Below are positions 1 to 7,683 of a DNA stretch of 14,098 nt, piece by piece (the stretch's first letter is position 1; each line of letters opens with the position of its first letter). Source of the DNA: CALMFT01 sp041674565 (GTDB lineage: Bacteria; Patescibacteriota; Gracilibacteria; Absconditabacterales; Absconditicoccaceae). The position numbers and the translations under genes are program-made. Location of the stretch: the NCBI GenBank assembly GCA_041674565.1, contig JBAYVQ010000012.1, forward strand, positions 1-14,098, given 5' to 3'. The notes below the pieces were generated by a model. It did no database searches, was not told where the DNA came from, and saw only the letters and a list, made by a program, of their open reading frames with translations.

Positions 1-822
1 AAATGAGATCGCTTTGTGCTTACGGGAACCACTCAAACATATGTCGTGGACAAACTCATATTGGCCACTGGTGGTAATGCGTATCGTCATACAGGCAGTG
101 AGGGGGACGGATATGCCTTTGCTCAGTCGCTGGGTCACACGGTCACTGCCCTTGGTCCGTCGCTCAATAGTTTCCAGACGAGTCACGAACGGATGCATGC
201 ATTGTCGGGTATTAGTTTCCCTCAAAGTGCCCTGATTGCCAAAGATGGTAAGTCGTTTGTGGGACCGCTGTTGTTGACACATTTTGGGATTACTGGTCCT
301 GTGGTGTTTGCTTTTTCTGCTTATACTTCATTTGAGTCTATGGAAACCAATCATCCCTTGTTGGTCAAACGAAAACCTGATCATGAGCAATCATACGATT
401 ATCGACTACGTATTTTACAAGAAGCAAAATCAACTCAGGCTAAAAAGCAACTAGGAAGCATACTGAAAACCCATTTTCCAGACCGTTTTGTGCAATGACT
501 ATGTGCTCACTATGGTTTTGGGTACGATATGCCCATGGCTAGTCTGCATCAAGAAAGCATGAAAGCCACCGCACATATACTAGGTAATGGACTAGAGTTA
601 CAGCTTATCGCCAGAAGGGCTGGAGATGAATTTGTGACAGCAGGCGGAGTCCCTGCCCATGAGATCGACCATCGCACGATGCAGTCCTTGATCTGCCCAG
701 ATCTGTATATTGTAGGTGAGTTGCTAGATGTAGATGGAGTAACATGAGGATATAACCTGACTTCCAGCTGGGCAAGCGGCAGATTGGCTTGATCGCATAT
801 AGCACAATCAATATTGCAATAA
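1..822 (+). CDS. HI0933/BaiN-family FAD-dependent oxidoreductase, C-terminal part (5' end outside window)
   Basis: The visible 273 residues match the second half of the HI0933/BaiN flavoprotein family, proteins of about 400 residues that bind FAD through an N-terminal Rossmann fold and whose substrate is usually unknown. Seen here: 'ILATGGNAY' near residue 20 (the returning FAD strand), 'GPLLLTHFGITGPV' near residues 90-103 (family insert domain), and the C-terminal FAD signature 'GELLDVDGVTGGYNLTSSW' followed by 'ASGRLAG'. The frame is open from the first base and contains four in-frame TGA codons (4, 496, 745, 790). Those at 745 and 790 fall at glycines expected in this signature ('VTGGYN', 'RLAG'), which strongly supports UGA=Gly. 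It stops at TAA 820. The N-terminal nucleotide-binding motif lies upstream of the window. The next gene starts 51 bases downstream on the same strand. Family assignment is firm; substrate is unknown. Confidence 0.9.
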
Positions 823-873
823 AATAACGAATAAACACTGGTACGGTATCTTTTTACTTGGTAGGATACTATC

Positions 874-1818
874 ATGAATACCAAACCATACCTACTTGCT
901 AGTCTTCTAGTGGCCGCAACCAGCTACACCGCCAACAACAATGCCAACACTGATTATCGTATTTTCGCTAGTAAACAGCCTACCCGTCATTACCATAGCG
1001 ATCTTTATGCATCCCTCACGCCACCTGAGTGTACCCTTATTACGCAGCTGGCCTTAGATAGTACTGTGCATCGCAGCCTTCCTATACAATCACAAGCCTC
1101 TGTCTTGTGACTATCGTCACTTTGGAGTTATGCGTTTGCATCTGATAAAAGTAATAATTCCCTAGACGCAGCAAGCAGCGTCGATATGCCATTGGTGGAA
1201 ATTGATGCGCCTGTCGATATCCCTCTCGAGTGATCTTCTAGTGCTAGCCCTAAGAAACTTATTGCTATTGTGTGAGTTCATGAAGCGCGACTGGATTACG
1301 ATATGTACGACAAACACCAGAGGCCGCGCTTAGATATCTACGTGAGTGATAGCGTGCTCACCAACATCAATGTGTATGGTGCCAAAAAACTTGGTATTAA
1401 ACTTGCGCCATCTGACAACATCTTTCGTATCTACAACAAAGCTGATTTTCAGTTCATGACCTTGCTCTTATCATTGTGATGAGATGATGGTTGGAACTTT
1501 ATTCATATTCCCAATTGTAAGCAAAAAAAGCAGACCTTTGATACCAATGCCTGGTTGTCTTGTGTAGGTAACATGCGCAGTATCGCTTGTGACTATATTG
1601 ATAACTATCAAGCCGATCAAGATAATAGCATACTATTCCAACAGTCTCAAGAACTTATGCCATGAGCAACGATGTTATTATTGCACAGTTTCAAGCGTTC
1701 GCATCCCGATATGAGCGCCAAACCTGACCACACAGTACGACATGCAATTTGTCAGACAATCAAACGCGAAACCAAGAGCATCTGGCTAGCGAAAGTAGGA
1801 AAGAAAATGGGCTTTTAA
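874..1818 (+). CDS. Secreted protein of unknown function (314 aa)
   Basis: I do not recognise this protein. The start ATG at 874 is followed by a short basic and hydrophobic stretch ('MNTKPYLLASLLVAATSYTA') that looks like a signal peptide, then a Ser/Thr/Asn-rich region, so export is likely. The central part (about residues 145-215) has mixed strand and helix composition ('LDIYVSDSVLTNINVYGAKK', 'FIHIPNC'). The C-terminus is basic ('KSIWLAKVGKKMGF'). Six TGA codons are read as glycine (1108, 1231, 1273, 1477, 1480, 1663), two of them in tandem ('LSLGGDDGW'). Without recoding the gene would be broken into small pieces, yet there is no frameshift and only one TAA, at 1816. Four cysteines lie in the last 120 residues and may pair outside the cell. 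It could be co-transcribed with the flavoprotein gene 51 bases upstream. No catalytic motif is evident. Confidence 0.75.
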
Positions 1819-2098
1819 TGAGAGATATAAACATAGTCTGATGTTGCTATGTCTAGCCCCAATGTAGTTTTTCTGTCTTATATCGACCAAACATGTCTAT
1901 CATTGAGTAAATAAGCTATAGTTGATGTATTATGTCAATATACTTCATGTATGGTGAATATATTGAATGAGCTTGCCTAAACGTCAATGCTAACTAATAT
2001 GTAGCGCTTTTTGCGAATCCGCGTTGTATTTTTGAGTCAGATTATTATTTATCCGACTATGGTTATTTTTTTATTTATATTTTAATATTTACATCCTA
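1819..2098. other. Intergenic region upstream of the S1 gene
   Basis: This 280-base AT-rich stretch has no coding frame I would support under table 25. A weak inverted repeat (ACATAG...CTATGT, about 1832-1853) may terminate the preceding gene but lacks a good T-run. The last 60 bases before the S1 start are very AT-rich and probably hold its promoter and leader, but no convincing -35/-10 pair or Shine-Dalgarno sequence can be named. Confidence 0.5.
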
Positions 2099-3325
2099 AT
2101 GGCTAAGTCCAAAAAACTTACCTCAGCGTGAGCTCCGCTGATTAAAGAATGAGCGAAGGTAACAGGAATCATTATCTCTAAGTACAACAATGGTGTTATT
2201 TTGTCGTGTGAAGGTGGTGCCTTTGATGGTGTCATTATGCCAAAAGAAGCAAGAGAGTTGGAAAAGGGAGGTCTTGATCTTTCTGTTGGCACAACACTAG
2301 AAGTAGAGATTTTATCTACGGATGTGTTGCATGAAGAGGGATATTATATCGTATCGGTAACAAGATTGTTACAACACGATATCTGGAAGTCTATTCATGA
2401 GAAATTTGAGAGTGACGAATTATTGACTGTTATTCCTACGGAAGCTAACTTATGAGGGTTGTTGATTGACATGCATGGTATCAAGTGATTCATACCATTG
2501 TCACAATTGTCTCCAGTAAATTACCCAAGAGTGGAAGATGGTAATCAAGAAGCTATCTTTAATAAGTTGATTGATCTTGTTGGCAAAGAGTTTAGAGTGA
2601 GAATCATCACTATTGACGAAGATGCTAAGAGAGTGATCTTCTCAGAAAGAGAAGCAATGAGAGAAGAAAGAGAGAAGATTATGTCAGGATTGGCAGTAGG
2701 AAATATGTACGATGGTATTATTTCTGGTCTTTCTAGCTACGGATTGTTTGTAACAATTGGTGGTTGCGTAGAAGGATTGGTGCATATATCAGAGATTACC
2801 TATGGTCACGTAGACAATATCGACAAATTTGGTAAGGTAAGTGATAAAGTACAAGTGAAAGTTATCTCCTTGGATGATGGTAAGATATCATTGTCTATGA
2901 AGAAGATCAAAGAAGACCCATGGTCAGTAATTGCTAATAAGTTTACTGAAGGTGATGTTATTCAATGAGAGATAATCAGATTTGTACCATACGGTGCCTT
3001 CATGAGAATTTATGATGACATCAACGGTTTGATCCATATTACTGAGATCGTAGATCACGCTATCTATAATCCAGCTGAAGTATTGAAGCTTGGAGAAGTA
3101 GTGAAAGCAAAGATCATTGTATTTGATCCCAAAGCAAGAAAGATCGGTCTATCTGTCAGAGCGCTTATCTGCGAAGAGAAAGGTATACCATATGATATTT
3201 CCAAAACAGCATTGGCTCTCAAAAACAACTACGGTCCTAGAAACAATAGCTTCCAACCAAAAACAGACGTACCTGCATTTGCAACTCAAGAAGCTGCACC
3301 AGCTGCACCACAAGCCGCTGAATAA
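2099..3325 (+). CDS. rpsA: S1 RNA-binding-domain protein, 30S ribosomal protein S1-like (four S1 repeats)
   Basis: A 408-residue protein built of S1 (OB-fold) repeats, which bind mRNA on the 30S subunit and help translation start. The repeats lie at about residues 20-85 ('GIIISKYNNGVILSCEGGAF'), 110-185 ('GGLLIDMHGIKGFIPLSQL'), 201-275 ('DGIISGLSSYGLFVTIGG' then 'EGLVHISEI', the most canonical) and 285-360 ('GEIIRFVPYGAFMRI' then 'NGLIHITEI'). The tail is low-complexity and Ala/Pro-rich ('QEAAPAAPQAAE'). Bacterial S1 has four to six repeats, so this is a short form. The start at ATG 2099 gives 'MAKSKKLTSAGAPLIKEGAK'. Five TGA codons are read as glycine (2129, 2150, 2453, 2486, 2966); those at 2453, 2486 and 2966 sit within S1 repeats ('GGLLIDMHGIKGF', 'VIQGEI'). 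No Shine-Dalgarno motif precedes the start. A terminator follows directly, so this is the end of its transcript. Confidence 0.92.
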
Positions 3326-3344
3326 TACAGTATACTGGTTCAAG

Positions 3345-3370
3345 AAATCACCACTTGTTGGTGATTTTTT
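3345..3370 (+). terminator. Rho-independent terminator after the S1 gene
   Basis: A perfect 9-bp stem (AAATCACCA / TGGTGATTT) with loop CTTGT runs straight into a T-run. It lies 20 bases after the S1 stop codon. Confidence 0.9.
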
Positions 3371-3489
3371 ATCTATATGTTTCAGATTATTATTATCTTG
3401 TTAAAACTATTGATATAAAATTGTATATGTATATATTGACTTGTCTTATAGATAAAACCGATACATTTACATTATGAACTTAATAGATC

Positions 3490-4404
3490 ATGAATACTAC
3501 GGCTCGTGAAAATCTTCAATTGATTACCCTAAAACAGCATCCTGAGCACCGTGATATTTTTGATATACTACTCATGACCCCAGAAGAGTTGCTATCATAT
3601 GATGCTATAGAGCTAGACTTTCATTTTTATCCGTATTCAAGGGATATCAAGTGAACTGACTATACCTTAGCTCCTTACGAAGAAGAGATCAGAGCTGGTC
3701 AGCACTCTACCTATGAGAAAATGATTGATCCGTACGCTGTGGGATGTGGACTGTGAATAGGTTTTGCTTTGCTTGCTGTGGTGGGCAAATTGAACCCATC
3801 TGACTTGGCTGGTGTGGAATCGTTGGTGACCTTGGCGATAGCGACGTATTGATGAAATACAGTGGTCCGACCAATTATAGAAAAATGATTGATACAGTTG
3901 AGCGAAAACTACCCCGTACAGCGAAAACAAAGATATTATGATCATGTCGCAAAACTACCTGCAACTTCTAGAAATTACCTTGAGCACGCAAGAAAACTAA
4001 GATACTGAATTGAGAGATTGTTACCAGCATATATGTCATTGGAGCTTGGGAGCAACTCTTCTATATTGAGGTTAAAGATCAATACTAAACAGTTGGAAAG
4101 TCATGAAAATACTGTAAATATAGGTACCTTCCGTTTTGGTGGTGATAATATTGTTGATAACTTAAGGGAATTTGGGTTTCAGTTTGGTGTCCATGTGAAG
4201 TTGAGTCAGAAAAAATCTCTTTTGCACTACAAGGATGAGCTCTTGCAAACGATTTTTAAGGACACCGTGGGCGTATTGGTGGATGGCGTCGAGCAAGCAA
4301 ATACTATTGAAGTTCGTGAAACTATCAGCTTGGGTAGGATCAAATACTATAAGTATAGAGGTCTCTTGAAGGGTATTTTAGTGGGAAAGGAACTTAACAG
4401 GTAG
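3490..4404 (+). CDS. Unknown protein with a predicted transmembrane hairpin (304 aa)
   Basis: Not recognised. Visible architecture: an acidic N-terminal region (residues 1-78), two closely spaced hydrophobic segments at about 82-100 ('YAVGCGLGIGFALLAVVGKL') and 106-122 ('GVESLVTLAIATYGG'), then a basic soluble C-terminal half of about 180 residues with several predicted beta strands ('VNIGTFRFGGDN', 'FGFQFGVHVKLSQ'). This suggests an inner-membrane protein whose two larger parts lie on the same side. Six TGA codons are read as glycine (3652, 3754, 3850, 3853, 3886, 4006), three of them in or next to the hydrophobic hairpin, where glycine fits well and a stop would not. ATG 3490 is the first usable Met; no clear ribosome-binding site precedes it. 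The stop is TAG 4402. The reading frame is convincing; function is open. Confidence 0.75.
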
Positions 4405-4593
4405 TTTTATTTTTTTACCACATGTCATGATGCATACTGCTGCGCTGACGTTATGACTCAACTTATACCCTCTGGGTTTAGAGATGAGTTAGCTGTAGTG
4501 CTATTGGGTAGCTCCGCATAACCGATACTATCGTTCTTGAAAACGTCCCTAGAATATCAATTATTATGGTTCTGATTATTTTGATATTTTCCG
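4405..4593. other. Intergenic region before the PHP-domain gene
   Basis: No coding frame is supported. The stretch contains an imperfect inverted repeat centred near 4472 (ACTCA...ACCC / GGGT...TGAGT). It could form a folded leader or act as a weak terminator, but it has no T-run. TTGAAA at about 4536 is a possible -35 element for the downstream gene; no well-spaced -10 was found. Confidence 0.35.
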
Positions 4594-5517
4594 ATGTATA
4601 TACATATACACTGACATAGTCATTATAGCCTACTAGAATCTATTGGTAAGGTTGGTAAGATTATTGATAAAGCCAAAGAGTATGGTTATCCTGCCATCTG
4701 AATCACAGACTACAATGGTATGTATGGTATCATGGAATTTTATACCAAGGCAAAAAAAGCTGATCTCAAGGCTATTTGTGGTATTGAACTTACGATAACC
4801 CAACAACTTGGCAAAAAACCCGATCTAGAGCAGTATGTTGTACTGATTGCAAAAAGCTACGAGTGATACCAAAATCTCATGAAACTGACTACGATAGCCA
4901 GTACTAAGGGTATGGCTCATGTACCTACTGCTGATTTTACAACGCTAGAACAGTACGCTGAAGGGCTGATATGTATACTGGGATGACCCAGGTGATTGCT
5001 GCATGGTTTGCATACTAGCGGTCACAATGCCGCCAAGATTGATGAACAGATCCGCCGATTCCAACATGTCTTTGGCGAGGATCTTTACCTAGAGGTCATT
5101 GCGCAAGATTATAAGCTGGAATCAAATCTGAAGGTCATCAACGAGTACACTATGGCTTTGGCTCAGCAGCATGGTTTACCTGTTATTGCAAGCACAAACT
5201 TTCACTATATAGCCGCCAAGGATAAAAAAGCATTTGAAGTGGCTATGGCTATCAAGGACCAAAGACAGCTGACCGATCCAGCAAGAAGGAGAGTCCAAGG
5301 GGATTACTATATCATGAAAGAAGATCAAGTTCGTGATATTTTATCTACAAATGGATATACAGATAATCAGATCCAAGTCTGGTTTGATACCAATCAGGCT
5401 TTGTGTGACAGTGTTGATCTAGTGATGCCCAAGTGGACTGCTAAATTTCCTACTTACAAAAGCCCAGAAGACATGGTTGCCTTATACGAAAAAGCAAAAA
5501 GTGGTTTGGTGCAGTAA
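4594..5517 (+). CDS. dnaE: Free-standing PHP domain of the DNA polymerase III alpha (DnaE) type
   Basis: The 307-residue product aligns from its first residue with the N-terminal PHP domain of DnaE, the replicative polymerase alpha subunit, but ends where the polymerase domain should begin. Motifs: 'MYIHIHGHSHYSLLES' (HxH metal-ligand motif), 'GITDYNGMYGIMEFYTKAKK' (residues 36-55), 'LKAICGIEL', 'VIASTNFHYIAAKDKKAF' and 'DPARRRVQGDYYIMKEDQV'. The C-terminus 'LVMPKWTAKFPTYKSPEDM' corresponds to the DnaE linker just before the palm domain. DnaE is normally about 1000-1200 residues. The usual His after TD is Tyr here, and the His of the usual 'AHD' motif is Phe, so metal-dependent activity may be reduced. 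Five TGA codons are read as Gly (4612, 4699, 4864, 4984, 4993). The start ATG 4594 is supported because the HxH motif follows at once. It may be a split-gene half, a remnant, or an independent PHP phosphoesterase. Confidence 0.82.
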
Positions 5518-5526
5518 CACTACCTA

Positions 5527-5554
5527 TTGACATATAGTATAAGATATTTATGGT
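5527..5554 (+). promoter_or_regulatory. Possible promoter for the glucosaminidase-like lipoprotein gene
   Basis: A perfect -35 hexamer TTGACA (5527-5532) is followed, after 16 bases, by a weak -10 TATGGT (5549-5554). It lies between the PHP gene and the lipoprotein gene and would give a leader of about 50 bases. The -10 match is only four of six, so this is tentative. Confidence 0.35.
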
Positions 5555-5555
5555 A

Positions 5556-5580
5556 CTCGTGCTGAACACGGGATGTTCAG
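5556..5580 (+). promoter_or_regulatory. Two mutually exclusive hairpins in the leader of the lipoprotein gene
   Basis: Stem A pairs CTCGTG (5556-5561) with CACGGG (5567-5572, one G-T pair). Stem B pairs CTGAACA (5562-5568) with TGTTCAG (5574-5580), perfect over 7 bp. They share bases 5562-5572 and cannot form together. With the proposed promoter only stem B would be fully transcribed. It may be a 5'-end hairpin, a weak terminator of the PHP gene, or chance. Confidence 0.3.
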
Positions 5581-5613
5581 GTAATGTAACTATAACTATT
5601 TATACATTTTTTT

Positions 5614-6231
5614 ATGTTCATTCGTTCTTTAGTATTCGCTTTTATTATTATCTTTGTTGCGTGTGATCGAGCCGTGGTTAATCAATCGCCTCCTAATGAG
5701 CCGGTTGCAGACATAGAGAATCTTAAATTATCTCTTGCGACCCGTCCTGAAGATAAAGCTTTCACACAGGAGCAGCACGATAGCCTGCAAAGGGCATATA
5801 TTGAGAAATATAGGTCCGTGGCGCAAGCCATGATGCGCCAATACGGCGTACCAGCAAGTGTCCTATTGGCACAGGGCTTGCATGAATCTCAAGCAGGCAC
5901 CTCGAAGCTGGCGAGGGAAAACTATAATCATTTTGCGGTGCAATGCTTTGGTGAAAAATGTGGTTCTGGACATTGTAGCAATCCTTACAGTCACATCCAT
6001 AAAACATTCTTCCGGATCTATCACAATCCTTGGGAGAGCTGGGAAGCGCAGGCCCAGCGAATTTCCAGGGGCTGGCCGTATCGAAAATATCTTCCACACG
6101 ATGGACTGCGGTACGCGGCCTATGCCTGGACAAGGGCATTGCAAGACAATAACTTCTCGTCAGATCGCCAGTATGGCGAGAAGCTCTATAATCTGATCAA
6201 AAAATATGATCTGGAGGAGTTAGATGAGTAG
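5614..6231 (+). CDS. Glucosaminidase (GH73/FlgJ-like) lipoprotein, peptidoglycan hydrolase
   Basis: A 205-residue exported enzyme predicted to cut the glycan strands of peptidoglycan. The N-terminus is a hydrophobic signal ending 'IIIFVACDRA', a plausible lipobox with Cys17 as lipid anchor. A linker follows, then a GH73-type domain at about residues 65-190: 'YGVPASVLLAQGLHESQAGT' with the likely catalytic Glu91, 'LARENYNHFAVQCFGEKCGS' (family pattern NHFGIKC), 'TFFRIYHNPWESW' and 'RALQDNNFSSDRQYGEKLYN'. Three cysteines (C..., 'CFGEKCGSGHC') are clustered in the middle. Unlike most neighbours it has no in-frame TGA, and it looks richer in G+C; this may reflect selection or more recent acquisition. 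The stop is TAG 6229. A terminator pair follows. A role in envelope remodelling or in lysis of another cell's wall is inference. Confidence 0.87.
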   Translation: MFIRSLVFAFIIIFVACDRAVVNQSPPNEPVADIENLKLSLATRPEDKAFTQEQHDSLQRAYIEKYRSVAQAMMRQYGVPASVLLAQGLHESQAGTSKLARENYNHFAVQCFGEKCGSGHCSNPYSHIHKTFFRIYHNPWESWEAQAQRISRGWPYRKYLPHDGLRYAAYAWTRALQDNNFSSDRQYGEKLYNLIKKYDLEELDE

Positions 6232-6278
6232 CCGTTATACCGCACCAGATAAAAACCAATCCGAACAACCAAAAGAAT

Positions 6279-6310
6279 ATTTCCCGTCGCGGTCCACTGC
6301 GGCGGGAAAT
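6279..6310 (+). terminator. GC-rich hairpin, likely terminator of the lipoprotein gene
   Basis: The stem ATTTCCCGTCGC pairs with GCGGCGGGAAAT (12 bp, one G-T wobble) with an 8-base loop. Only a short T-run follows, so on its own it would be a moderate terminator. It is reinforced by the next hairpin. Confidence 0.65.
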
Positions 6311-6322
6311 TTCGTTATACAA

Positions 6323-6345
6323 AAAAAGAGACGACGTCTCTTTTT
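6323..6345. terminator. Bidirectional Rho-independent terminator
   Basis: A perfect 10-bp stem AAAAAGAGAC / GTCTCTTTTT with a 3-base loop, ending in T-runs on both strands. It sits between two convergent genes, the lipoprotein gene (+) and the FKBP gene (-), and can serve both. Confidence 0.88.
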
Positions 6346-6362
6346 CGGAAAGAACTATAATC

Positions 6363-6956
6363 TTATTGTTGACCAGCTTTTGTAAGATTTCTTACAGTCA
6401 CTTCAAACACCAGTGTCTTTCCAGCCAATTCTGGAGCGAAGTTTGCTACTACGTCAGTACCACTGATAGACATAATTCTAGCCTTTTGACCACCGAAGTC
6501 GTATGCTTTTCCTATTTCTGGATTGATACCAGCGAGTTTGAATGTCTCGATATTCATGTTGATGTTGTACTTTGGATCATTTGGATCACCGTATGCTTTG
6601 TCAGGAGAAACAACTAATTTTTTAGTTTCGCCTTTTTTCATACCGATAACTCCTTCGTCAAAACCAGGAATCATCTGTCCAGCGCCTGCGACAAATGTCA
6701 AAGGCTCATACTTTCTTGCTGGATTCAGCTTATTTTGTTCTTTTGCTTTTGCTTCGATAGAAGTATCAAACAAGGTACCATCTTCCAATGTTCCTATATA
6801 GTCTACACTAATAGTGTCCCCTTTTTCTATAGTATCAGCAGCAGCTTCCACACTAGGGTTAGAACCATCGCTAGCTGTATTTTTATTCTTGATAAGACCA
6901 CAACCACCCAACAATAATGGTAATGTAACGAGAGCTAAGAATAGATAAAATTTCAT
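6363..6956 (-). CDS. FKBP-type (SlyD-like) peptidyl-prolyl isomerase lipoprotein
   Basis: A 197-residue prolyl cis-trans isomerase predicted to act as a folding helper on the outer face of the membrane. The N-terminus 'MKFYLFLALVTLPLLLGGCG' is a lipoprotein signal with lipobox LGGC and lipidated Cys19. After a Ser/Asn/Ala-rich linker the FKBP fold starts near residue 44 ('GDTISVDYIGTLEDGTLFDT') and continues with 'LTFVAGAGQMIPGFDEGVIG' and 'MKKGETKKLVVSPDKAYGD'. The last third contains the SlyD flap-type pattern ending 'VVANFAPELAGKTLVFEVTV', matching the SlyD subgroup rather than short FKBPs. The metal-binding His-rich tail of classical SlyD is absent. No TGA codon occurs despite many glycines, so this gene reads the same in either code. 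It is divergent from the GIY-YIG gene, with 139 bases between the starts. Confidence 0.95.
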   Translation of the reverse strand: MKFYLFLALVTLPLLLGGCGLIKNKNTASDGSNPSVEAAADTIEKGDTISVDYIGTLEDGTLFDTSIEAKAKEQNKLNPARKYEPLTFVAGAGQMIPGFDEGVIGMKKGETKKLVVSPDKAYGDPNDPKYNINMNIETFKLAGINPEIGKAYDFGGQKARIMSISGTDVVANFAPELAGKTLVFEVTVRNLTKAGQQ

Positions 6957-7034
6957 TGTACCAATTAGTAAATAAATTACAGTATCATGTACATAATGAG
7001 TTGATGCTAGATTTCAATAGGTGTACCAGTATTT

Positions 7035-7064
7035 TGGACATTGATATTGATAATATGCTATAAT
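7035..7064 (+). promoter_or_regulatory. Sigma70-type promoter with extended -10 for the GIY-YIG gene
   Basis: The -35 TGGACA (7035-7040) and -10 TATAAT (7059-7064, perfect) are separated by 18 bases. TG at 7056-7057 forms an extended -10 (TGCTATAAT). Transcription would start near 7071, about 25 bases before the ATG. It is the best promoter match in the window. Confidence 0.75.
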
Positions 7065-7095
7065 CAGATTATATTTTATTGACATAGGATTGTAT

Positions 7096-7683
7096 ATGAT
7101 CAGTTTGGAAACCCTTAATCATATTAGTGAAGAGCCTGGTATTTATATATTTCGTGATGCAAAAAAATGAATACTCTACATAGGCAAAGCAAAAAATCTC
7201 AAAAAGAGAATTACTCAGTACTTTGCTGTGGGATCGCTGCGAAAACAGGATATGATGCACAAGGCGGAAGATGTAGAATTTATGGTGTGTCAGAGCGAAT
7301 CGGAAGCGTTGGTATTAGAGTCTAACCTCATCAAACAACATCAGCCCGTTTACAATAGATTGCTCAAGTGAGACAATAGTTATGTATATATCAAGATCAC
7401 CAGTCATCCGTGGCCAGAAGTAGTACTTACTAGGTGGAGAGTAAATGATGGCGCGACCTATATTGGTCCCAAAAACAATACCATGGAACTCAGGAAGCTC
7501 ATACAACGGTTGAGGCAATTTTTGCAGTATAGAGGCTGCAAAGATAGTGTTTTCAAACAAGGGCAGTTGTGCAATGATTTCGTATTTGGTTTGTGTAAGG
7601 GGCGGTGTGTATATGCCAAACTTGGTGAAAAAAATGAGCAAACCTATCTTGATGCTGCAAAAAGATTAGGTTTCCCTAGATAG
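7096..7683 (+). CDS. uvrC: UvrC-type GIY-YIG nuclease, N-terminal part only (195 aa)
   Basis: It matches the N-terminal third of UvrC, the excinuclease subunit that makes the 3' incision during nucleotide excision repair. Motifs: 'EEPGIYIFRDAKKGILYIGK' (residues 12-31, the GIY and YIG strands), 'KNLKKRI' with Arg38, and 'LESNLIKQHQPVYN' with the catalytic Glu75. A Cys-containing region follows ('LQYRGCKDSVF', 'LCNDFVFGLCKGRCVY'), equivalent to the UvrC Cys cluster. The protein then stops at TAG 7681; UvrC (about 600 residues) would continue with the UVR motif, the RNase H-like nuclease and the helix-hairpin-helix domain. This resembles the single-nuclease homolog Cho in concept but is shorter. 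TGA 7168 and 7369 are read as Gly; the first gives 'KKGILYIG', exactly as the family requires. A weak AGGA lies 6 bases before ATG 7096. The 3' end overlaps the convergent base-modification gene by 18 bases. Confidence 0.85.

Noticed and set aside
5550..5681. Short lipopeptide-like frame ('MVLVLNTGCSGNV') upstream of the glucosaminidase gene
   Set aside because: It overlaps the true start of the lipoprotein gene in another frame, and its downstream sequence is not protein-like.
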